This document shows, in pieces, positions 8,959-16,665 of a stretch of 64,000 nt of DNA (position 1 is its first letter; each line of letters begins with the position of its first letter). The DNA lies in the NCBI GenBank assembly GCA_041687255.1, contig JAWLCL010000006.1, forward strand, positions 62,001 through 126,000, in the 5' to 3' direction. The notes under the pieces are model-generated. The model was not told the origin of the DNA and searched no databases. It saw only the letters and a list, made by a program, of their open reading frames with translations. The DNA is from Mariniphaga sp041687255 (GTDB lineage: Bacteria > Bacteroidota > Bacteroidia > Bacteroidales > Prolixibacteraceae). The position numbers were made by a program, and so were the translations under genes.

Positions 8959-9342
8959 ATGAAAGAAAAAAATGTCTTTGTTGAGGAGTTTAAAAAACGA
9001 ACAAAGAAATTTGGAGTTGATGCAATTCTCTTCTGTAATTCACTAAAATCATCCAAAGCTTCTTCAGTAGTTACTTATCAGTTGGTAAAATCAGCAACCT
9101 CAGTAGGGGCATATTACCGTGCCGCCTGCCGGGGAAGGTCTGAAGCAGAATTCTTCAGCAAAATTTGTATTGTAGTTGAAGAATCCGATGAATCAGTTTT
9201 TTGGCTTGAAGTAATTCATGATTCCAATATGTCAACCGATCAAAAGGAATTAAACAGACTGTTAATCGAAGGAATTGAAATAATGAGGATAACTACCAAA
9301 TCGAAAGATACAACATATAAAAAGCTTTACATAAAACCTTAA
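8959..9342 (+). CDS. Four-helix-bundle protein of the 23S-rRNA-IVS (S23) family
   Basis: 127 residues, predicted all-alpha. It matches the four-helix-bundle family first seen as ORFs in 23S rRNA intervening sequences: F-K-K-R-T-K-K-F at the start, the Q-L-V-K-S-A-T-S-V-G-A-Y-Y-R-A-A-C-R-G-R-S core and the E-E-S-D-E-S-V-F-W-L-E-V helix. Biochemical function is unknown. It sits in the middle of the transporter operon, with 8-bp-period arrays on both sides (8824-8918 and 9344-9423), and looks like an insertion into an older permease-ATPase junction. Confidence 0.85.
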   Translation: MKEKNVFVEEFKKRTKKFGVDAILFCNSLKSSKASSVVTYQLVKSATSVGAYYRAACRGRSEAEFFSKICIVVEESDESVFWLEVIHDSNMSTDQKELNRLLIEGIEIMRITTKSKDTTYKKLYIKP

Positions 9343-9343
9343 T

Positions 9344-9423
9344 ACCTTAATGCATTTATGCAATTATGCATTTATACATTAATGCAATTTTGCATTCACA
9401 CATTAACGCGTTCAACCATTATT
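9344..9423 (+). repeat. 8-bp-period word array ending at the ATPase start
   Basis: Exact 8-bp phase: accttaat, gcatttat, gcaattat, gcatttat, acattaat, gcaatttt, gcattcac, acattaac, gcgttcaa, ccattatt. It begins one base after the four-helix-bundle stop and ends 2 nt before the ATPase ATG at 9426. Its own in-frame ATG (9366) would give the ATPase a repeat-derived N-terminus, which I reject. Confidence 0.85.
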
Positions 9424-9425
9424 CC

Positions 9426-10112
9426 ATGAAGATAATAGAGATTAAAAATTTAAAAAAAACCTATGAGGAGGCTTCGGTTGCCGTGCATGCAGTCAACGGC
9501 GTTGACCTTTCAATTGAGGAAGGGGAGTTTACAGCCATTGTAGGACCTTCGGGGTCCGGAAAAACCACCTTGCTGAACGTTGTCGGGGGCCTTGACGAAG
9601 CCACTGAGGGAACGGTAATCATTAACGGAGTGAACACACTTGAACTGTCATCAAGGAAACTTACTGAATTCAGGATGCACAACATTGGGTTTGTGTTTCA
9701 GGCCTACAATCTGATTCCGGTGCTTACAGCCATCGAAAACGTGGAGTTTATCATGCAGCTTCAGGGAATTAAGAAAGAACAGCGGCGGGCACGGGCAAAG
9801 GAATTGCTTCAGGCAGTTGGACTTGGCGAATTAGTGGACCGCAGGCCCGGACGCCTTTCGGGAGGGCAACAGCAACGGGTGGCCGTGGCACGCGCACTGG
9901 CATCGAAACCTAAGTTCGTATTGGCTGATGAACCCACGGCAAACCTGGATTCCAAATCGACCGAAAACCTGCTCGACATTATGGAACAGCTGAATGAAGA
10001 GGAGAAAATAACCTTCATCTTTTCCACACACGATCAGCGGGTAGTAAAAAAGGCACGGCGGGTGATTACCCTGGAAGATGGAAAAGTAAAAAGCGATGAA
10101 TGGAAAAAATAA
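9426..10112 (+). CDS. ABC transporter ATP-binding protein, LolD-like
   Basis: 228-residue nucleotide-binding subunit of the MacB/LolD class. Visible motifs: Walker A G-P-S-G-S-G-K-T near residue 40, Q-loop F-Q-A-Y-N-L-I-P, signature L-S-G-G-Q-Q-Q-R-V-A-V-A-R-A, Walker B V-L-A-D-E-P-T-A-N-L-D, and the switch His in S-T-H-D. The start at M-K-I-I-E-I is chosen because the upstream in-frame ATG lies in the repeat array. It powers the two permeases upstream. The four-helix-bundle gene and two arrays separate it from them. Confidence 0.93.
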   Translation: MKIIEIKNLKKTYEEASVAVHAVNGVDLSIEEGEFTAIVGPSGSGKTTLLNVVGGLDEATEGTVIINGVNTLELSSRKLTEFRMHNIGFVFQAYNLIPVLTAIENVEFIMQLQGIKKEQRRARAKELLQAVGLGELVDRRPGRLSGGQQQRVAVARALASKPKFVLADEPTANLDSKSTENLLDIMEQLNEEEKITFIFSTHDQRVVKKARRVITLEDGKVKSDEWKK

Positions 10113-10274
10113 AACAAACAGGACAAGGAGAACAATCAGGTGTGGTAGATTGTAGGATAGAAAAAAAACGGTTGAAATCCGGATTCATTACAGTTAAATA
10201 AATAAGCGACAACCAACTGTTCAGAAAGTGCGAAGGTGTTTCTCTTTCCCGGAACGATTAAAAGCAACCGGATA

Positions 10275-11450
10275 ATGAAAAAACTTAAATCAATAGTGGC
10301 TCTTTTTCTGCTGACGTATTTGTCAGTTTCTGCCCAAATGCAGGAAGTTACCTTTAACGGCTACATTAAAGACCTTTACATGTACTACAGGCCCGACATG
10401 CCGCTGCCCGGAATAAATGCCGACTACCTGACGATGAACCTCATCCACAACCGGTTAAATTTCAGGTGGTATGCTTCTGACAAACTTACAATAGCTGTGG
10501 AAGCGCGGAACCGTTTTTTCAGCGGGCAACTGATAAGGCAATTCCCGCAATATGAAGAGTTGGTCAATACCGGTCCCGGCTATTTTAACCTGGCCACTAC
10601 GGTAGCATCGGGTGAAGCCTGGTTCCTTCATGCAATGATCGACCGTGCATGGATTGATTATTACCATGACAACTGGCAGTTAACAGCCGGCCGGCAGCGC
10701 ATCAACTGGGGCATCAACCTGGTTTGGAACCCCAACGATATTTTCAACACCTACTCCTATTTTGATTTCGATTACGAGGAACGGCCGGGCGCCGATGCGC
10801 TGAAGATTCAATACTACACCGGCGCAACTTCCTCTGCCGAACTGGTGTATAAAATTGACCGGAATGCACAGAATGAGCCGGTATCGACCATTGCGGCCAA
10901 ATATCGATTTACACGATTCGGTTACGACTTTCAGTTTATCGGAGGCAGGATGCCACTCGATATTGTGCTTGGCACCGGGTGGACGGGCGATATTAAAGGC
11001 GCCGGCTTCCGCGGGGAAGCTTCCTGGTTTATCCCCCACAATAAAAACTCCGGCAGCAAAGGTGCACTGGTGGCTTCTGTGTCAGGCGACTATACCTTTA
11101 AAAACAGCTTATACATCCATGCCGCGGCACTTTATAACAGCCGGGGAGTTACCTGTAATACCGGATCGCGCAGCTTTTTTGACCAGGAAATTTCTGCAAA
11201 AAACCTATCACCTGCCCGCTATAATCTCTTCGGACAACTCTCCTACCCTGTTACCCCGCTGTTTTCGGGCAGCCTGTCGGGAATTGTTAACCCATCCGAC
11301 GGTTCGGCATACGTTGGACCTTCACTGACCTTGTCGGTTCTTACCAACCTGGAACTGATGCTTACAGGTCAGTTATTCTTCGGTAAAGCAGGCACCGAAT
11401 ATGGGGAACTGGGAAAAGCTGCTTACGGAAGATTAAAGTGGTCGTTCTGA
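10275..11450 (+). CDS. Outer-membrane beta-barrel protein of the Lol-like cluster
   Basis: 391 residues with a clean signal peptide ending in S-V-S-A-Q (about 20). The mature part is a series of short amphipathic strands with aromatic belts, ending in W-S-F, a C-terminal aromatic typical of barrels. A central segment, G-R-Q-R-I-N-W-G-I-N-L-V-W-N-P-N-D-I-F-N, resembles the motif of DUF1302-like and capsule-type porins. I cannot name the family with certainty. As last gene of the LolA-like/ABC cluster it may be the outer-membrane destination or outlet of that system. A start at the upstream GTG (10236) is possible but would spoil the signal peptide. Confidence 0.75.
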   Translation: MKKLKSIVALFLLTYLSVSAQMQEVTFNGYIKDLYMYYRPDMPLPGINADYLTMNLIHNRLNFRWYASDKLTIAVEARNRFFSGQLIRQFPQYEELVNTGPGYFNLATTVASGEAWFLHAMIDRAWIDYYHDNWQLTAGRQRINWGINLVWNPNDIFNTYSYFDFDYEERPGADALKIQYYTGATSSAELVYKIDRNAQNEPVSTIAAKYRFTRFGYDFQFIGGRMPLDIVLGTGWTGDIKGAGFRGEASWFIPHNKNSGSKGALVASVSGDYTFKNSLYIHAAALYNSRGVTCNTGSRSFFDQEISAKNLSPARYNLFGQLSYPVTPLFSGSLSGIVNPSDGSAYVGPSLTLSVLTNLELMLTGQLFFGKAGTEYGELGKAAYGRLKWSF

Positions 11451-11497
11451 CCGAAAAATAAACAAATACTTTGGCCGTTTATTTGTTAATGCAGGAG

Positions 11498-11523
11498 GCA
11501 GGAAAATTTCTTCCTGCTTTTTT
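11498..11523 (+). terminator. Rho-independent terminator of the transporter operon
   Basis: GCAGGAA and TTCCTGC form a 7-bp stem around a 6-nt loop, followed by six T. It ends only 20 nt before the next gene, so that gene needs its own start or depends on read-through. Confidence 0.8.
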
Positions 11524-11543
11524 ACAAATTGTACAACTTTAAG

Positions 11544-12224
11544 ATGAAAAATATAACGACTAAGGGAATATTTCTGCTGATCCTTTTTCTGCAGTTTGCC
11601 GTAACCTCTGCAACAGACAGGAATTGGAACATTTCTGCACTCAATACCGCATCCGGTGCTGCTTATCTGTCAGACCTCGAAAAAGAGATTATACTGGAGA
11701 TCAATAAAATGCGCAGCGATCCGAAACGTTATGCCGAAGAGTACATCGCGCCGCTGGCAAAGCATTACGACCGCCGCATTCTTCATTACCCTGGCGATGA
11801 CCGGCTCATCACCAATGAAGGGGTTTCGGCATTGCACGAATGTGTTCGTGTACTGAAACGGCAACAGCCTTTGCCCATTTTGCACCCCAGCCGTGGGTTG
11901 ACAATGGCAGCCCGCGACCATGTTAAAGACCAGTCGAAAACAGGCAAAACAGGGCACACAGGAAACGATCGCAGCGGGATGCGTGACCGGATTGAACGCT
12001 ACGGCAAATGGGAAGTACGAATTGCCGAAAACATTGCTTACGGAGCAAAAACAGCCCGCCAGATAGTGATTTACCTGCTCATTGATGATGGTGTTAAAAG
12101 CCGCGGGCACAGGGAAAACTTTCTGAACCCCGATTTTAAGGTGGTGGGGGTAGCCGCCGGAAGCCATCCGCAGTACGATATAATGAGCGTTATGGATTTA
12201 GCCGGTGGATTCCGGGCAAATTAA
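11544..12224 (+). CDS. CAP-domain (SCP/PR1, YkwD-like) secreted protein
   Basis: 226 residues with an N-terminal signal (hydrophobic L-L-I-L-F-L-Q-F, cleavage near 25). The CAP domain follows: E-I-N-K-M-R-S-D-P near residue 55, L-T-M-A-A-R-D-H-V-K-D-Q in the middle, the G-H-T-G motif, A-E-N-I-A-Y-G and the C-terminal G-H-R-E-N-F-L-N-P. These are the conserved His and Glu motifs of bacterial YkwD-like proteins, whose exact activity is unsettled. A TTG at 11529 is in frame, but the ATG at 11544 directly precedes a good signal peptide. The family is certain, the role unknown. Confidence 0.88.
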   Translation: MKNITTKGIFLLILFLQFAVTSATDRNWNISALNTASGAAYLSDLEKEIILEINKMRSDPKRYAEEYIAPLAKHYDRRILHYPGDDRLITNEGVSALHECVRVLKRQQPLPILHPSRGLTMAARDHVKDQSKTGKTGHTGNDRSGMRDRIERYGKWEVRIAENIAYGAKTARQIVIYLLIDDGVKSRGHRENFLNPDFKVVGVAAGSHPQYDIMSVMDLAGGFRAN

Positions 12225-12706
12225 TATTGCTATAGTTTGTAAAGTTTACAGTGAAGCAAGCTTCGAATGAAAAACTTTGCCAATTGTAAAATATATTTTA
12301 CGTTTAGCCTGGTTATTTGTAAAAATCTATTTAATGATATTAAGTCCATCATCAGAACAAGAAGGAATAAACAGGTAAGGATTTTCTGAATGATATCCTT
12401 TTCCTGTCAAATCACTGACCTGTTATATTCATTAAATTTCACTGTTAATCAGCTCAAAAACAGTTTTCCCCTTGAAGTTCAATAAATCCGGAATTTCGAC
12501 CAATAAAAAGTTATAAATACGGAAAATTCAAGTTTCATCACTAATCCGGAAAATAAATACTTTAGAATAACAAAATACAAAAACAGCGCAATGCAAAATA
12601 ATTACCCAAAATCCGACATTAAAAAAGTAAAGGACCAATTTTTTAAAAAAAAGGTATTTATTTTGCCGAATTAATTGAATAAAAAATTTTATGCTGATTT
12701 GGGAAA
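12225..12706 (+). other. AT-rich spacer before the arginine decarboxylase gene
   Basis: I see no gene, RNA or clear hairpin in this 482-bp stretch. A near-consensus TATTTTG just before 12666 could be part of the speA promoter, but it is one base short of TAnnTTTG. Confidence 0.4.
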
Positions 12707-14113
12707 ATGAAGAATACTTACCTTGATCTCATCGAACAATCGTATTATTTTCCGCAGGAAGGATTCGACCTGCAGGACGGTAATCTTTCATTTTACGGCG
12801 TCTCGCTGAAGTACCTAATCGATAAATACGGCACCCCCTTCAGGCTGATGTACCTGCCCCGTATCGGGGACCAGATAAAAAAGGCCCGGAACCTGTTCCG
12901 TCGTGCCATGAAGGCCACCAACTACAAGGGCGATTATCATTATTGTTACTGCACAAAATGCAGCCACTTTCACCATGTGGTCAGTAAGGCATTGCAATAC
13001 AACGTCAACCTGGAAACATCTTCTTCGTTCGACATCGATCTGATACTGAACCTCAACAAGCAGGGGAAAGTGGATAAGGATGTAAAAATAGTGCACAACG
13101 GCTATAAGACCGATGAATACATACGCAAAATTATAGAACTCACTGACCTGGGTTTTGTAAATTCCACAATCGTTCTTGACAACAAGAATGAACTGAAAAA
13201 AGTACTGGCCCATGCCAACGGAAAAAAAGTGCAGATAGGCATACGCAAGGCAATCGATGAAGAACCGCAAAGTGCATATTATACTTCACGCCTGGGCATA
13301 AGGGCTTCAGAAATCCTGGAGTTCTATCGCAATAGCATTGCCGGCAAGGAAAACGTTGAACTGACCATGCTGCATTTCTTTGTTGATTCAGGCATTAAGG
13401 ACACGCTTTATTACTGGGGTGAATTCCAGAAATCGGTGAAACTATACATCGAGCTGAAAAAAGAGTGCCCCACGCTGCATGCGATTAATCTGGGCGGTGG
13501 ATTTCCTATCCGAAGCCATCTTGGATTCGAGTACGATTATGAATACATGATTCGTGAAATCGTGAACAACATCAAGGATGCCTGCAATGCCGAAGGAATT
13601 GAAGAACCCGATATCTATACTGAGTTTGGAAAGTATACTGTAGGTGAAAGCGGCGCCACCATCTTTTCGGTGCTGGAGCAAAAGCAACAGAACGATGCGG
13701 AGCTGTGGTACATTATCGACAACAGCCTGATGAACACAATTCCTGATGCCTGGTCGATTTTCGAGAAGTTTATCCTGCTGCCCATTAATAAATGGAACAA
13801 CGAATACACACGCGTAAACATCGGAGGCATCAGCTGCGACCATTCCGATTACTACAACTCGGAAGATTTGAACCAGCAAATCATGCTTCCCCGCTATTCA
13901 TCGCGTGAAAAGGAACCACTCTACCTCGGATTCTTTCATACCGGTGCTTACCAGGATTCCATCAGCGGTTACGGCGGCATCAAGCACTGCCTGATTCCTG
14001 CACCGAAGCATGTTATCATCGACCGCGATGAAACCGGTAACTTTGTCGATTACGTATACAGAACCGAACAAACGGTGGAAGATATGTTTAAAATACTGGG
14101 GTACAATCCCTGA
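12707..14113 (+). CDS. speA: Biosynthetic arginine decarboxylase (short Bacteroidota type)
   Basis: PLP-dependent fold-III decarboxylase converting arginine to agmatine, the first step of polyamine synthesis. 468 residues, the usual size of the compact Bacteroidota form and shorter than E. coli SpeA. The PLP lysine is K84 in Y-C-Y-C-T-K-C-S-H-F; the glycine-rich phosphate site is I-N-L-G-G-G-F-P-I, and the C-terminal catalytic region includes G-G-I-S-C-D-H-S-D-Y-Y. It stands alone with its own terminator. Agmatine could feed the ureohydrolase and carboxy(nor)spermidine genes at 48762-52326. Arginine specificity is inferred from resemblance to the phylum's annotated enzymes. Confidence 0.85.
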   Translation: MKNTYLDLIEQSYYFPQEGFDLQDGNLSFYGVSLKYLIDKYGTPFRLMYLPRIGDQIKKARNLFRRAMKATNYKGDYHYCYCTKCSHFHHVVSKALQYNVNLETSSSFDIDLILNLNKQGKVDKDVKIVHNGYKTDEYIRKIIELTDLGFVNSTIVLDNKNELKKVLAHANGKKVQIGIRKAIDEEPQSAYYTSRLGIRASEILEFYRNSIAGKENVELTMLHFFVDSGIKDTLYYWGEFQKSVKLYIELKKECPTLHAINLGGGFPIRSHLGFEYDYEYMIREIVNNIKDACNAEGIEEPDIYTEFGKYTVGESGATIFSVLEQKQQNDAELWYIIDNSLMNTIPDAWSIFEKFILLPINKWNNEYTRVNIGGISCDHSDYYNSEDLNQQIMLPRYSSREKEPLYLGFFHTGAYQDSISGYGGIKHCLIPAPKHVIIDRDETGNFVDYVYRTEQTVEDMFKILGYNP

Positions 14114-14137
14114 TAGGATATTCTTTTAAAAAGCTTT

Positions 14138-14176
14138 CCCCGGCAGTTGCATTTTACCTGCCGGGGATTTTTTTTA
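14138..14176 (+). terminator. Rho-independent terminator of speA
   Basis: CCCCGGCAG pairs with CTGCCGGGG (9 bp, 11-nt loop) and is followed by a long T run. Confidence 0.92.
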
Positions 14177-14412
14177 TATTCTTTCAGTAACCGGTAAAAA
14201 AAGAACCAATCGGCAGGTAAAAGCTTATAATGATCTGTCAATTAATATTCAATTACATTTACTGACATACAATTTCACTCAGCACCAGCTGATTGCCAGC
14301 CCGGAAGCATTTTTTAAAATTCATTCGGCGGCTTGTTGATACTCTTATTCCAGCCGACCGGAATATTTTCCCGTTGAACAGAGAGGCTTCAACTCCTACC
14401 CCAATGAATTCT

Positions 14413-14533
14413 ACTCCAAGGTTAAGTCATAGTAAATACAACATTAACTCAATAATAACTCAATGTAAATTCAATTATAATTGACTTTACATTGAGTTAA
14501 TATTGAATTATTATTGAGTTTAAATTGAGTTTA
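14413..14533 (+). repeat. 11-bp-period inverted word array
   Basis: Eleven units in strict 11-bp phase: actccaaggtt, aagtcatagta, aatacaacatt, aactcaataat, aactcaatgta, aattcaattat, then the orientation flips: aattgacttta, cattgagttaa, tattgaattat, tattgagttta, aattgagttta. AACTCAAT words in the left arm become ATTGAGTT in the right, making a large imperfect palindrome. It lies in the 634-bp spacer between speA and ssb, which otherwise holds the speA terminator and the structure at 14652-14731. A close relative is at 37309-37418. Confidence 0.88.
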
Positions 14534-14651
14534 GTCAGGCGAAAGTAGCATGTTACTATGGTTTTTTTAGTTACAATAGCCTTATCAATTGTTTGCACAG
14601 GCCAATTATGAACTATTGGATGCAGGATGAAATTAATAACTAAAAAATGAT

Positions 14652-14731
14652 CCGGCCATGGCCTCCTCTGCAACCTGAGATTACCGAAAGCCGGCAATCA
14701 CTTTCACCAACACCACCGGAGGCCGGGCCGG
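14652..14731 (-). terminator. Long-range G/C stem downstream of ssb
   Basis: CCGGCC plus GGCCTCC (652-666) can pair with GGAGGCC plus GGCCGG (718-731) across a 51-nt loop. It lies just after the ssb stop. There is no strong T run, so a role as terminator or mRNA 3'-end stabiliser is only a suggestion. Confidence 0.35.
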
Positions 14732-14747
14732 GAAATAATTTTCAGAG

Positions 14748-15095
14748 TTACTCATTACCGTTCTTTTTGTCGAGCACCAGCATCGAATTAACAATCACTT
14801 CGGTCAGGTAATGCTTTTCCCCTTTATTATCGGACCAGGAGCGGTTGGTTAGTTTTCCTTCCACGGCAACTTCGGATCCTTTTTTAAGGTACTGCTCAGC
14901 AATCTGTGCCTGCTTGTCCCATGCCACCAGCCGGTGCCAGGTGGTTTCCGACTGCATGTCGCCCTTGCTGTCGCGATACGTTTCATTTGTTGCAACCGAG
15001 AGGGTTACCATTTTTCTTCCACTGGTCAGCATTTTCACTTTTGGTTCATTGCCCAGGCGACCAATAAGCCTTACGCTGTTTCTTAAAGCATTCAT
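14748..15095 (-). CDS. ssb: Single-stranded DNA-binding protein, short form
   Basis: 115-residue OB-fold protein binding ssDNA. It has the Ssb N-terminus M-N-A-L-R-N-S-V-R-L-I-G-R-L-G, the T-W-H-R-L-V-A-W-D segment and the Y-L-K-K-G-S-E-V-A-V-E-G-K-L core. It stops at about residue 115 with K-K-N-G-N-E, so the acidic DDDIPF-like C-terminal tip that recruits repair and replication partners in housekeeping SSB is missing. It may be an accessory SSB. It is divergent from a Zn-ribbon gene across a 173-bp spacer. Confidence 0.92.
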   Translation of the reverse strand: MNALRNSVRLIGRLGNEPKVKMLTSGRKMVTLSVATNETYRDSKGDMQSETTWHRLVAWDKQAQIAEQYLKKGSEVAVEGKLTNRSWSDNKGEKHYLTEVIVNSMLVLDKKNGNE

Positions 15096-15139
15096 GATTT
15101 CTAATTTTTAAAATTAATACCTAAATGAACTTGATGATT

Positions 15140-15147
15140 CAAAGGTA
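15140..15147 (-). promoter_or_regulatory. Candidate -7 box for ssb
   Basis: On the minus strand this reads TACCTTTG, an exact TAnnTTTG match about 45 nt upstream of the ssb ATG. No convincing -33 box. Confidence 0.4.
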
Positions 15148-15268
15148 CAGCAGCGAATTACGGATAGCCGGTTAATAAACATTTGTAATTGAATATAATC
15201 GTTTATAAACGTTTAAAAACGGATATATTTTTATATATTAGCCTATTAAATACCAAACAAAAGCTCCC

Positions 15269-15622
15269 ATGGAAGAAAGGAAATGCCTTGAATGCGGAGA
15301 ACCTTTAAGGGGAAGGGCCGACCAGAAATTCTGCAGCGATGCCTGTCGCAATGCATACAACAATCAGAAACTCGGCCGGTCAACCGGCTACATGCGCAAA
15401 ATCAACCGCATTTTGAAAAACAACCACCATATACTGAAAGAGCTGAACCCGGATGATAAAACCACCACCTATAAAGGGGTGCTGCAGAAACACGGATTCA
15501 ATTTCAATTACTTTACCCATATCTATAAAACACGCACAGGCCGGATCTACTACTTCTGCTACGACCAGGGATTTTCGGCCCTTGAGAACAGTAAATTTTT
15601 GCTGGTGAGGAAGGAGGATTGA
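15269..15622 (+). CDS. Small Zn-ribbon protein (DUF2116-like N-terminus)
   Basis: 117 residues. The first 30 hold a compact zinc-binding knuckle, C-L-E-C-G-E-P-L then F-C-S-D-A-C-R-N-A-Y-N-N, as in DUF2116-type ribbons. The rest is helical and basic (Y-M-R-K-I-N-R-I-L-K-N-N) and ends with strands rich in aromatic residues (G-R-I-Y-Y-F-C-Y-D-Q-G-F). This looks like a nucleic-acid-associated protein, but no function is known to me. It is divergent from ssb and followed by an 11-bp-period array. Confidence 0.75.
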   Translation: MEERKCLECGEPLRGRADQKFCSDACRNAYNNQKLGRSTGYMRKINRILKNNHHILKELNPDDKTTTYKGVLQKHGFNFNYFTHIYKTRTGRIYYFCYDQGFSALENSKFLLVRKED

Positions 15623-15637
15623 TACGGGGAAAGAAAT

Positions 15638-15802
15638 GTTTGAATAAAGTTCGGTAAACGTTCGAAGATTGTTTGACAGGAGTTCGAAAAGAGTTTGAAA
15701 AGAGTTCGAAAAGAGTTTGACAGGAGTTTGACAGGAGTTTGAAAAGAGTTTGGCAGGTGGTTAACAGGAGGTTGACAGGAGCTTAAAAGGAGGAGTCAGA
15801 GG
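15638..15802 (+). repeat. 11-bp-period word array, single orientation
   Basis: Fifteen units in exact 11-bp phase, consensus GTTYGAMARGA: gtttgaataaa, gttcggtaaac, gttcgaagatt, gtttgacagga, gttcgaaaaga, gtttgaaaaga, gttcgaaaaga, gtttgacagga (twice), gtttgaaaaga, gtttggcaggt, ggttaacagga, ggttgacagga, gcttaaaagga, ggagtcagagg. Purine-rich on this strand. The remaining 200 nt of the 15623-16005 spacer are AT-rich without a recognisable feature. Confidence 0.9.
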
Positions 15803-16005
15803 TGTTAAGGGTGGGGAAAAAGCTTCTGCAATGAAATAAAATACATGTAGTATGCTATTGACAAAACATCCGGAAAAGAAGCTATGCACCAACAGGCTTA
15901 CTGATTTTAGCTTTTTCATGTTTTAAAATCAATTGCAGAATATTAACTCAAAATATTCGAATTATTTTGTTAATTTGTTGGCTTCAAACTTAAATTTTAA
16001 AGACA

Positions 16006-16389
16006 ATGAAAAAATTATCGGTTCTTATGCTTTTGGCTGTTCTTGCAATCAGCAGCGTTCAGGCCTTTGCTCCTGTCGAAAAAAAGGACTTCTTAGGGGA
16101 ATGGAAATTTGAGAGTCCGTATGCTCCGGAAGGATACCAGACGGGAATCTTCTTCATGGAGGAAAAGGAAGGGGAACTGGCAGGCGAGATACGTTTTGCC
16201 GACGGTTATAAAGTAAAAATGGAAAACATGAAGTTTGCCGATGGCGTACTTAAATTCACCATCCAGGTAGATTATAACCCTGTTGATTTAAAAGCCACAA
16301 TTGAAGACAATGTATTGAAAGGTTCGGCAGCAACCCCTGAAGGCGACCTGCCTTTTGAAGCAAAAAAAGTTAAAAAGGAAGGTCAGTAA
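16006..16389 (+). CDS. Small exported protein of unknown function
   Basis: 127 residues: a signal peptide (M-K-K-L-S-V-L-M-L-L-A-V-L-A, cleavage near V-Q-A-F-A, about 22) and an all-beta mature part of about 100 residues with F-L-G-E-W-K-F at the start and alternating G-E-I-R-F / V-K-M-E-N / L-K-F-T-I strands. It resembles the small lipocalin-like proteins common in this phylum, but I do not recognise a named family. No operon partner: the his attenuator begins 50 nt downstream. Confidence 0.75.
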   Translation: MKKLSVLMLLAVLAISSVQAFAPVEKKDFLGEWKFESPYAPEGYQTGIFFMEEKEGELAGEIRFADGYKVKMENMKFADGVLKFTIQVDYNPVDLKATIEDNVLKGSAATPEGDLPFEAKKVKKEGQ

Positions 16390-16443
16390 CCACATAACTT
16401 TTTTTAATTAATTCTTAAACAACAGGCAAAAATAAACCTGTTG

Positions 16444-16475
16444 ATTGCAGGTAAATATTATTATGGCTATTATTG
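16444..16475 (+). promoter_or_regulatory. Candidate promoter of the his operon
   Basis: ATTG (444-447) and TATTATTG (468-475) each differ by one base from the Bacteroidota boxes TTTG and TAnnTTTG and are spaced 20 bp. The predicted start near 16482 lies about 12 nt before the leader-peptide ATG, as expected for an attenuator. Confidence 0.5.
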
Positions 16476-16493
16476 CAATAAATAATGTAAACA

Positions 16494-16538
16494 ATGATTA
16501 ATACAATTACACATCACGGCCACCATTTTGTCACCTGA
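16494..16538 (+). CDS. hisL: His-operon leader peptide
   Basis: A 14-residue ORF, M-I-N-T-I-T-H-H-G-H-H-F-V-T, with four His codons among six consecutive codons (CAT CAC GGC CAC CAT), 128 nt upstream of hisG and followed by a terminator. In classical his attenuation, a ribosome stalling at His codons when charged tRNA-His is scarce shifts the downstream RNA into an antiterminator. The frame lacks a strong Shine-Dalgarno, which is normal for Bacteroidota. It is read directly from sequence; the function is inferred from composition and position. Confidence 0.8.
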   Translation: MINTITHHGHHFVT

Positions 16539-16589
16539 TAAAGGCATGCCGTTGTTGTTGTATGGGATAATTTAAAAAATACTGAATCA

Positions 16590-16623
16590 GAGGCTTGCCA
16601 CAAAGGCAGGCCTCGTTTTGTTT
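16590..16623 (+). terminator. His attenuator terminator
   Basis: GAGGCTTGCC pairs with GGCAGGCCTC (10 bp, one G-U, 5-nt loop), followed by GTTTTGTTT. A GGCATGCC at 16542-16549 could pair with the 5' arm (GGCTTGCC) as an alternative antiterminator. It ends about 43 nt before hisG. Confidence 0.82.
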
Positions 16624-16665
16624 AGGTCCTGCAAGAATTCAGGACAAAAGAAAAATTAACAAATT

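Noticed and set aside
9366..9425. Upstream ATG for the LolD-like ATPase
   Set aside because: The added 20 residues are encoded by the 8-bp array; family members start at the M-K-I-I-E-I position.
10855..11328. 157-codon plus-strand ORF inside the beta-barrel gene
   Set aside because: A shifted-frame shadow of a gene with a clear signal peptide and barrel pattern.
14413..14533. CRISPR-like array
   Set aside because: Units are only 11 bp with no spacers or cas genes; the same applies to the other fixed-period arrays.
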